NCBI GenBank assembly: GCA_964246975.1
Contig: CAXTSL010000074.1
Location: forward strand, 1-16,601
Direction: 5' to 3'
DNA: 16,601 bases
DNA from: Glacieibacterium sp964246975
Lineage (GTDB): Bacteria; Pseudomonadota; Alphaproteobacteria; Sphingomonadales; Sphingomonadaceae
Positions 8,083 to 15,500 of the stretch are shown piece by piece; position 1 is the stretch's first letter; each line of letters starts with the position of its first letter. The position numbers and the translations under genes are program-made. A model generated the notes under the pieces. That model did no database searches. It saw only the letters and a list, made by a program, of their open reading frames with translations, and was not told where the DNA came from.

Positions 8083-8099
8083 GCGCAAACACTTTGCGC
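8083..8099 (-). other. Seven-base-pair hairpin directly after tssA
   Basis: GCGCAAA (8083-8089) and TTTGCGC (8093-8099) form a perfect 7-bp stem with a 3-base loop; the last pair touches the tssA stop codon (8099-8101). On the transcript no run of U follows, so I do not call it a terminator. It may act as an mRNA stability or processing element separating tssA from the highly expressed sheath genes. Confidence 0.45.
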
Positions 8100-9274
8100 T
8101 ATTCTTCGCGGCTTGCCAACAGCGTACGCACCTCTTCGACCCCCGACGGGTTGATTTCGCTCATCAACTGCATGAAATCCATGTGGACCCAGTTGCGGAC
8201 CCGCCTGAGGATGATCGGTACCGGGCTAGTCGGTTCCTGGTCGGCGTAGTAACGACCGATCATGTCGAGCGCCGCGACGACATCGCTGCGGCTGCGTGGC
8301 ACGCCAGCGGTGAACGCCCGTGCCGCGCCGCCGCTCGCCGCGCCGCCCTCGCCGCCGCTCGCGGCCGTGCCGTCGTCGGCGGTGCCGCCGCTCGCCTCGT
8401 CTTCGGGAAACAATCCGAGGAAGGTCTCGGTTTCGCCGCGCATCGCCTTGATCTGTGCATAGATCGGGCCGAAGCTCGGGCTGTCGCCGCCTTTGCTCTC
8501 ATAGACTTCGGCGATTTCGTACAGCAGGTTCGACATGTCGCCGAGCGCTGCGTCCGAGGCCGCCATGTGTTCGCGCAGGTGCAATGCGAGCTTGCGCGCT
8601 GCCTCGGGGTCGCCGGTTTCGCCCCCGGTGATCCCCGCCGCGGCATCGGCTTCGCGTTGCGATGCCGACAGGGCGCGGACCAGCATGCGCAGCGTGCGGC
8701 CGCCTTCGCGAATCGGTTTCATCGTGCGCGCATTGGCCGACGTGATCTGGCCGTTCTCGATCTTCGCCTGCAGCTCGCTTTCGTCGTCTTCGGTCCACTC
8801 GGCGGTCGGCGTGCAGGCCTGCGCGATCATCTGCGCGGTGAACTCGATCGTCGACGGCGCGGGCAGGCGCGTCAGCCCGGCGCGCTGCAACGGCAGCGTC
8901 ATGGCGGCGGGGCGCGTCAGCGCGGTCAGCTCGTTGATCCGGCCGACGAGCATTTCCGCCGCCGGGCCGGGGTGGAAATCCTCCCAATATTCCTCGGCAT
9001 AGCCCTTGATCAGGCGCAGCGCCGTGTTCGCCTCGGCGAAGTCGCCGACACGCACTGCCGCCTGCAGCGCGACGATCGCCGGGGCCTGATCCTTGGTGCG
9101 TCCAAGAAAGGCATTGCAGGTCGCGATGGTCTTCTTGAGGTCAGGAGCCTTGAGGTTGGCGAAACCGCCCGGCGCATCCTCGATATCCCGGAACTCGGGA
9201 TCGTCGCGTAGATCGGGCCCGACGGGATTGCCGTCGAGCGGCGCGATCAGCCGTTCGTAGTCGAGCACGCCCAT
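8099..9274 (-). CDS. tssA: T6SS cap/baseplate organiser TssA (ImpA family)
   Basis: TssA joins the baseplate and coordinates growth of the tube and sheath, sitting at the baseplate or at the distal end depending on subclass. The 391-residue product begins with the ImpA_N domain. Its signature segments are GNPVGPDLRDDPEFRDIED (15-33), the CNAFLGRTKD segment (53-62) that matches the family's 'A..LL..RSKDLR', and YAEEYWEDFHPG (92-103). The middle region is helical. An alanine/glycine-rich linker (about 291-325) leads to a C-terminal domain of about 65 residues with RSDVVAALDMIGRYYADQEP and SPVPIILRRVRNW. This end resembles the TssA1-type (gp6-like) C-terminus rather than the long VasJ type. The start lies two bases after the stop of the CHAT-protein gene and has no good Shine-Dalgarno, which points to translational reinitiation. 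Confidence 0.93.
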   Translation of the reverse strand: MGVLDYERLIAPLDGNPVGPDLRDDPEFRDIEDAPGGFANLKAPDLKKTIATCNAFLGRTKDQAPAIVALQAAVRVGDFAEANTALRLIKGYAEEYWEDFHPGPAAEMLVGRINELTALTRPAAMTLPLQRAGLTRLPAPSTIEFTAQMIAQACTPTAEWTEDDESELQAKIENGQITSANARTMKPIREGGRTLRMLVRALSASQREADAAAGITGGETGDPEAARKLALHLREHMAASDAALGDMSNLLYEIAEVYESKGGDSPSFGPIYAQIKAMRGETETFLGLFPEDEASGGTADDGTAASGGEGGAASGGAARAFTAGVPRSRSDVVAALDMIGRYYADQEPTSPVPIILRRVRNWVHMDFMQLMSEINPSGVEEVRTLLASREE

Positions 9275-9279
9275 GGTCA
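9272..9279 (-). other. CHAT-gene stop / tssA start junction (coupled)
   Basis: On the minus strand the sequence reads TGA-CC-ATG: the stop of the CHAT-protein gene (9277-9279), two bases, then the tssA start (9272-9274). There is no room for a promoter and no clear Shine-Dalgarno just upstream, so tssA translation probably depends on ribosomes finishing the CHAT gene. This places the CHAT gene in the T6SS operon. Confidence 0.75.
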
Positions 9280-12200
9280 GGATGCCCGGGCGAACATCGA
9301 CTTCTCACCGTCGCCGACGATCGCGAAGGCGCCCCAATAATAGGGATGCGACGTGTCGGCATTGCCGATCATGCCGGCCTGGGACGCCCGCATCGAGCTG
9401 GCGATCGAACTCGTCGCGCCGTTCTTGAAGAAGGTCTCGATGAGCTGCGTCGACGCGGCGACCTGCCGGCCGTCGCGGGTCTTGAAGCCGTCGGGGATCG
9501 CCCAGTGCGTCGTCACCACCGTCCGGCTCCCCGCGACGAGGAAGGCGCGGACGAGACCGTTGAGGGTTGCGCCCTGACCGGCGCGTCCGGCGCGGAAACC
9601 GCCCGCCGCGCGCGACGCACCGCGCGCCCGCGATGCTGTCGTCTCGGCGGCGGTGTTGCACGCCGACAGTACGACGAGGTTGGCGTCGAAGTGCAGGTTG
9701 GCGATTTCCTCGAAGCTGAGCAGGCCATCTGAACTCGCGGCATTGCCGTCGGCGCTGACGCCGGGGGCGATCGAGGTGATCAGCGCGGGCGGGCTGTCGC
9801 AACCGAGCTCGCCCGCCTTGAGGCCGTGCGTCGCGAAATGGACCACCGCATATTGGCCGAAGTCCTTGCGCGCATCGAGCGCCGCATCGGTGAAGTCGGC
9901 ACCCTCGATCGTCTCGCTGCCCGCGCCCGACAGGCCGCTGGCGGTCGCAAGTTCCTTCTTGCCGATCGACTTCAGCGAACGGAAACCATCGCGGAGCGAG
10001 TCGGCGTCGGTATTGACCCCGCACCGCTCGGCAAGCGCACCGCGATTGGGCAACGCGGTCAGTTCCTCGGGCGTCGGCTGGGCGTGGTTGCCGAAGCCGA
10101 TGTAGGGAAATTTTGCGCGCGAGGCAGTCTGCGTGCGCGCGACCAGGAAGGCGCGCGGCGACACCGTCGTATCAAGATCGTAGCGCGCCGCAAGAAAGCC
10201 GATCTTGCTGTAATCGCGTGAATTCACCTTGACGTTCTCGGCGAACCAATCGACGCTTTTCTGGTCGCTGACAAGGACGCCGAAGGGCAGCTGGGTCATC
10301 GCGCCGCTCGGCTCGGTGATCAGCGTCTTGGCATTGGCGATGAGCCGGTCGGCGGGGCCGAGCAGCGCGCCGTACAGCTTGAACGACGCCTCGACATCGA
10401 AGACCAGCGGCACGACGCGCCCGTCGCGCGCGACATTGCCGTCGATCGAGCTGCGCACGCCGCGCACGAGATCGGCGAGGGCGGGCGTGGCAAGCGCATT
10501 CTTGTAGATCAGCGCATCGTCGTGCGTCACCGCGATCGTATAGGTGACCTTGGGCAGGGTCAGCAGCTTGACATAGACCTCGCCGGGTTTGAGTGCCGCT
10601 TGCAGCTCGGGCAGCGTGACGATGCTGTCCGATGCCTGAAGATACTGCTGATCGCCCGCCAGCTCGCGACGCACCTGGAGAAGCTTTGCGGCATTGGCGT
10701 TGAGCTGCTGGGTCAGCCGCTCGCGCTCCTTGCTGGCGTCGGCGGGCAGGCTGGCGATCTGCGTCGCGAGGCCGCGACTCTCGCGGTCGAGATCCTGCAG
10801 CGTCTTGGCGCGCACCGCGCCCTCGCTGCTGCCGCTCTCGAAAATCTTCTGGATCTGCGCGATCTGCGCCGCAACGGCGGGCGGGTTGATCATCTGCGAA
10901 GCCAGGAAGAACTGCGCGCGCGCCGCCGCCGCCCCCGCAGAGCTGTTAGAATCCTGCTCGAGCAATGCGAAATAGCCGTCGAGGCCGCCCGCGCCGGCCG
11001 CCGCCGACGGTCCGCCGGCGCGCAGCACGGCCAGCGCTTCGCCGTATTGCTTGCTCGCGGTGGCGCGGTCGTTGTGATCGGCGAGGAACGCCGCATAGGT
11101 GAGCTTGCGCTGCGCGAGCAAAGGCGATCCGGCGTATGCGCTGGCGCGTTCAAGGCGCGTAACCGAGTCCGACAGATAGGTCCGCGCGGCCTCGGTGCGG
11201 TTCTGGGCGATCGCCACGCGCGCCAGTTCGACCGCAACCTGGCTGCGGATCCACTGCAGGTTCGACGTCTCGATGCCGCCGCCCTGCTCGATGCGGTCGA
11301 GATTGGCCATCGCGGCGGTCAACGGCGCGAGCGCATTCGCCGTATCGCCCGAGGCGCGGAGCGCGGTGCCACGCACATAGAGCGCCTGCGTCCGCAGCAG
11401 TTCATTCTGCTGACCCGCACGCCCGCGCCCGCTGCCGACCGCCGACCGGCGCGACGTCGAGTTGAGTTCGCGCAGCGTCACCGCATCGGCGAGCGGATTG
11501 ACGTCGGCCCGAACCTGCGCACCGCCGGTGCGCGCGTCGTCCTCGGCAAGAACATCGGCGGCAATCGCGGCGGCAGCCTTGAAGTCGCGCCGGTTGAGCG
11601 CGACCATGGCCTTGTAGACGCGCAGTCGCAGCCGGAGGAAATCGCCCGTGCGGTTTGCGGTCGCGCCCGCCGCCGACGGGCTGCCGAGCAGAGCATCGGC
11701 GCGCTCGAGGTATGCGGCCGCGACATCGGGATAGCCGAGGTTCGATTCGGACAGCGCGGCCTCGAGCAGGAAGCCGACACGGTCGCTCGTCGAGGCGTTG
11801 GCGGGCAGGCGGGCCGAATAGCGTGTGACAATTTCGCGCGCTTCGACGTTCTCGCCGCGCACCGTATAGTCGATGACCTCGGAGCGACGCCCGGCAAGGG
11901 CATTTTCGTCGGCGCTGGCGGTCGCTTCGATCTGCGCCGTCGGCGCTTTTGCGGCTCCGAGCACGAGCGCGGGCTTGGGAACTTCGCTCGGCCCGGGGGC
12001 CTTGCCGGTCGCGGCGAGAACGCGCAGCCCCGCGCCGAGATTGGCGCTGAAGCGTTCGAGGCCCTCGGCGGCAAAGATCGTCTTGCCACGCATCACCGTC
12101 ACCGCAATCGCCGGGAACCCGGCCTCGCGCTCGACACAGCGCCGCGCCTGGCCTGCGCCCAGGCCGGCAACCTGCACCGCGACGGCGTCGCCGCACTCCA

Positions 12201-12507
12201 TCCGCAACGCGCGCGCCTTGTCGAGCTTGGCCTGCGCGCCCGCCACCGCATCGACCGCGACCAACCGACCGGCGCTCTGCGTGTCGGTCCAGCCACGACA
12301 GCGCAGGTTGAAACTGCGGTCGAACATACCCGGTGCGGCGGGGTCAGCCCAGATGCGCTCGGCGCGGCACAGCTCGCCCTTGTCGCCGCGACCGAGGTCG
12401 ATCGCGTCACCGACGGCGACTCCGCCCGCGCTGGCCCCGAAGACCAGTGCGACGAGACTTGTCGCAACGCCGGTCGCGCGCAACGCTTTGATCGGCTTCG
12501 ACATCAT
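9277..12507 (-). CDS. Exported TPR-CHAT caspase-like peptidase
   Basis: A 1076-residue protein with a C-terminal CHAT domain (about 700-1072), the caspase-like cysteine peptidase fold. The catalytic pair is present: His894 in VVHFATHG and Cys950 in VVLSACNTA. The end has the typical SHPYYWGAFAIVGDG. The N-terminus (MMSKPIKALRATGVATSLVA, then a hydrophobic stretch to about residue 33) looks like a Sec signal peptide. Cys47, Cys70, Cys105 and Cys124 then form a small cysteine-containing domain. Helical TPR-like repeats occupy about 215-530, and a charged coiled-coil-like segment about 565-620. I chose the ATG at 12507 because it overlaps the upstream stop as ATGA and starts the signal peptide; the frame stays open further upstream (to 12969), but only inside the neighbouring gene. 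Substrate unknown. CHAT proteins are known beside haemagglutinin-like genes, so processing of that product is one guess; a T6SS role is another. Confidence 0.9.
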   Translation of the reverse strand: MMSKPIKALRATGVATSLVALVFGASAGGVAVGDAIDLGRGDKGELCRAERIWADPAAPGMFDRSFNLRCRGWTDTQSAGRLVAVDAVAGAQAKLDKARALRMECGDAVAVQVAGLGAGQARRCVEREAGFPAIAVTVMRGKTIFAAEGLERFSANLGAGLRVLAATGKAPGPSEVPKPALVLGAAKAPTAQIEATASADENALAGRRSEVIDYTVRGENVEAREIVTRYSARLPANASTSDRVGFLLEAALSESNLGYPDVAAAYLERADALLGSPSAAGATANRTGDFLRLRLRVYKAMVALNRRDFKAAAAIAADVLAEDDARTGGAQVRADVNPLADAVTLRELNSTSRRSAVGSGRGRAGQQNELLRTQALYVRGTALRASGDTANALAPLTAAMANLDRIEQGGGIETSNLQWIRSQVAVELARVAIAQNRTEAARTYLSDSVTRLERASAYAGSPLLAQRKLTYAAFLADHNDRATASKQYGEALAVLRAGGPSAAAGAGGLDGYFALLEQDSNSSAGAAAARAQFFLASQMINPPAVAAQIAQIQKIFESGSSEGAVRAKTLQDLDRESRGLATQIASLPADASKERERLTQQLNANAAKLLQVRRELAGDQQYLQASDSIVTLPELQAALKPGEVYVKLLTLPKVTYTIAVTHDDALIYKNALATPALADLVRGVRSSIDGNVARDGRVVPLVFDVEASFKLYGALLGPADRLIANAKTLITEPSGAMTQLPFGVLVSDQKSVDWFAENVKVNSRDYSKIGFLAARYDLDTTVSPRAFLVARTQTASRAKFPYIGFGNHAQPTPEELTALPNRGALAERCGVNTDADSLRDGFRSLKSIGKKELATASGLSGAGSETIEGADFTDAALDARKDFGQYAVVHFATHGLKAGELGCDSPPALITSIAPGVSADGNAASSDGLLSFEEIANLHFDANLVVLSACNTAAETTASRARGASRAAGGFRAGRAGQGATLNGLVRAFLVAGSRTVVTTHWAIPDGFKTRDGRQVAASTQLIETFFKNGATSSIASSMRASQAGMIGNADTSHPYYWGAFAIVGDGEKSMFARAS
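12504..12507 (-). other. ATGA overlap coupling the surface-protein gene to the CHAT gene
   Basis: The TGA of the repeat-protein gene (12504-12506) shares bases with the ATG of the CHAT gene (12505-12507). A second in-frame ATG follows at 12504-12502. The overlap implies co-translation of the two genes. Confidence 0.75.
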
Positions 12508-15500
12508 CGACCCCCTGTCGGCCGCGCCGGTGCCGCGGCGGGTTTGACCGCCTGGCCCGGAGCCGCCTTGCGCGCTTCCTCGTCTTCGTCGTCGTCGCTG
12601 TCGCGCCACAGCACTTCGTTCGATGCGCCGGTCACCAGATCGAGCGGCAGCGCCAGTCCGGCGTTGTTGCTGACCAGCAGCGCGTCGCCCGGATCGACAA
12701 GGTTGATCAGCGGCAGCGTCACGCCGGTCAGGATGCAACTCGCGGACTGCAGCGCGATGCAGCCGTTGATCCGGACGTTGTTGGGAGTGATACCGTCGAG
12801 CTGGTCGGCGCTGATCCGCACCGCCGCAACGACACCGTTCTTGCCGTCGAGCGTCCCGAACACGCCGATCAGCGGGTCGGTCGTGCCGACCTTGAGCAGC
12901 CTCAGGCTCGATACCTCGATGCCGCCCGCGATCTGCGCCGACGGCCCGGTGTTCTGGATCAGCGCCCATTGTCCGGGCGCGAGCACCAGCTGCCCGGCCT
13001 TGACGCTCGCCTGCGGGGTTGGGGTGACCTTGGTATAGACCGGCTGCGCGCTGAAGAAGGTCGACGAGGCATTGGCGAAATACTGCCCGCGCAGCTGCTC
13101 GATGGTCAGCGGCAACCCTGGCGTCGTCGATCCGACCGCAGGCAGCAGCGCGTTGACGAACGGGATGCCGACCTCGGGCAGTTGCGGCTCGCCGAGCGCG
13201 ATATAGGTCGCGCGCAGCCCGATGGTCGAGCCCGTGCCGTCGATCTGGCCGCCGGTGCCCGGCGTCGCGTTGTCGAGGCCCGAGCGGGTCAGGACGCGGA
13301 TCGTCGCGGCGAGCGGGTTGGCCGCGACCCCCTTGTCGAGCGCGCCGCCGTCGAGCGAACCGCCGAGCGTCATCACCCGCGGCGTGCCGGTCGCCGCCGA
13401 ACGATAGGTCAGCGTGTCGGTGATGGTGATGTCGCCGCGCGCCTTGACCGCGAACTGCGTAACCGTGTCGGTCAGTGTCGCGCGACCGATGTCGATGGTG
13501 CGCGAGGCGCTCGACGCGAGGCCGTTGTCGGCGTCGATCTCGAACTTCGGCGCGTTGATCCGCCCGATCTCGGTATTGGTCAGGCTGTAGCTCGTCGCCG
13601 TCGAACTCGCGAGGTTGTCGCCGAGCGCGACGCGCGTCACGGGCGCACCGTTGACGTTGAGCTGGATACGGTCGGTGGCGCGCAGCGTCATCGTATTCGA
13701 CAGCGCGAGGTCGGGCGAGGTGATCGTCACGCGCGCGCCCTGTTGCGTCAGGCCGTCGGCGCTGAGCGTCACCAGCTTGCCCGCCGTGATCGCGTAGTCG
13801 GTCCCCGCGCTGACGCCGCCGTTGACGTTGATCGCGCCGGTCGCCGCCGTGAGGGTCAGCTTGCCGGTCGTCTGGGCAGTCGGCTGCGGTGCCCCCGCCG
13901 CGCCGGTGCCGAGCGCGATGTCGCCTGCGGTCGCGGTCAGTGTCGCGTCGCTGCCGCTGTTGAGCGATCCGAACGTCACCTTGGCCGTGGTCGCGGTCGC
14001 GGCCAGTGCGCCCGTCGTCCGCGCCGCGCCGACGACCGTCAGGTCGCGCTGGGCGTTGAGCGTCGCGCTGAGCGCGTCGAGGCTCCCCATCCGCAGCGCC
14101 CCGCCGGTGGCGCGTGCCTGGAGCGCGCCGCCCGCGCGCGCCAGGCCCGTAACCGTCAGGTCGGTCGCGGCGGTCAAAGTCGCCGCCCCGCCCGCCGTCA
14201 CCGAGCCCGCTTCGATTTTGCCCGCCGTCGCGGTCGCGGTCAGCACGCCGCCCGACTTCGCGTCGCCGTCGACGACGAGGTCGGTACCCGCCAGCAGCGT
14301 CGCCGACGCGGCATCGAGCGATCCGGCGCGGAAATTGCGTCCCGCCGTCACCGACATCGCGCCGGTCGACCGGCCGAGACCCGTAACCCGGATGTCGCGC
14401 GCTGCGGTGAGGGTTGCCGTCGCGCCCGCGTCGAGCGAGCCGATCGCAATGTTCGCCCCCGTCGAGCGCGCGTCGAACAGCCCGCCTGACCGCGCGGCGT
14501 TGGTGACCATCAAATCGCCGCCCGCGATCAGTCGCGCCGCACCGCTGGTCGCGGTCAGCGTGTCGGTCTTCAGCGTCCCCGCCGTCGCCGTCGCTGTGAC
14601 GTTGCCGCTGGCGGTCAATGCGCCCGTCGTCGCCACCGCGCCGCCCGCGCCCGTGGTGCGCGTCACGTCGATGTTCTGTGCCGCCGCGAGCAGCGCGTTG
14701 CCGGTGACGCCGATGCTGCCATAGTTCTGCGAGCCCGTCGTCGCGGTGGCGGTCAGGTCGCCACCCGTCGTCGCCGCGCCGCCGACCGCGATATTGGTCT
14801 GCGCCAGCAGGGTCGTGACGCCGCCCGCGCCGAGGCTGCCGAAGCTGAGGCCTGCGGTGTCCGAGGCCGCGCCGAAGCTGCCCGCCGCTGTCGCCGCGTT
14901 GGTGACGCTCGTCGCGCCGCCGCTGCGCAGCAGGACCGCGCCGCCCGAGGTCAGCGTCGCCGCGCTGATCCCGCCGCCGGTGGCGCGCGCGTCGAACAGC
15001 CCGCCCGACCGCGCCAGCTGCGTTACCGCGATGCTGGTGCCCGCGCGCAGCGTCGCGCTGCCGCCCGCGTCGAGACTGAGGAAGGCCAGCGCGCCGTCGG
15101 TCGCGGTCGCCGCGAAGGCACCGCCCGCCGTCGCCGCGCCGATGACCGTCGCACTGCCCCGCGCGGTAAGCGTCGCCGCCGTCGCCGCGCTCAGGCTGCC
15201 GAGGCTGATCGAGCCCGTCGTCGCCGTCGCGCCGAAGTCGCCGCCCGTCGCCGCTCCTGCCGGAAGCGCCGTGCCGGTGCGCGCGAAATCGGTAACCGTA
15301 ACGTCGGTTCCCGCCGTCAGGGTCGCGCCGTTGCCGGTGCTCAGGCTGGCCAGTGTGATGCTGCCATCGGTGGCGGTCGCCCCGAGTGTCGTGCCCGCCG
15401 TCGTCGCACCGCTGACGATAGTCGTTCTGGCGGCGAGCAAAGCGCTCGTGCCCGCCGTCAGCGTCCCGACATCGATGCCGCCGCCCGTCGCGGTCATGCC

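Noticed and set aside
8083..8099. Intrinsic terminator after tssA
   Set aside because: The stem is not followed by a run of T on the minus strand, and the downstream genes belong to the same system.
6026..9211. A 1061-codon plus-strand open frame running opposite tssC, tssB and tssA
   Set aside because: Long antisense frames are common in GC-rich DNA because stop codons are rare. The translation is Arg/Ala/Leu-rich with no recognisable domain, and the minus-strand frames are unmistakable T6SS genes.
9277..12507. CRISPR-associated TPR-CHAT (type III-E) or gasdermin-type defence peptidase
   Set aside because: There is no Cas gene, CRISPR array or gasdermin-like gene in the window, and the protein seems to carry a signal peptide.
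12508..12969. Upstream extension of the CHAT reading frame by 154 codons
   Set aside because: It lies wholly within the 3' part of the surface-protein gene, is Arg/Gln-rich in shadow-frame style, and would hide the signal peptide that begins at the ATGA overlap.
10522..13038. An 838-codon plus-strand open frame opposite the CHAT gene
   Set aside because: Same composition artefact; it crosses a real gene junction on the other strand and shows no motifs.
12969..14489. Plus-strand open frames opposite the repeat region (also 13822-14724)
   Set aside because: They mirror the repeat DNA of the minus-strand surface protein and encode low-complexity Arg/Ala/Val products.
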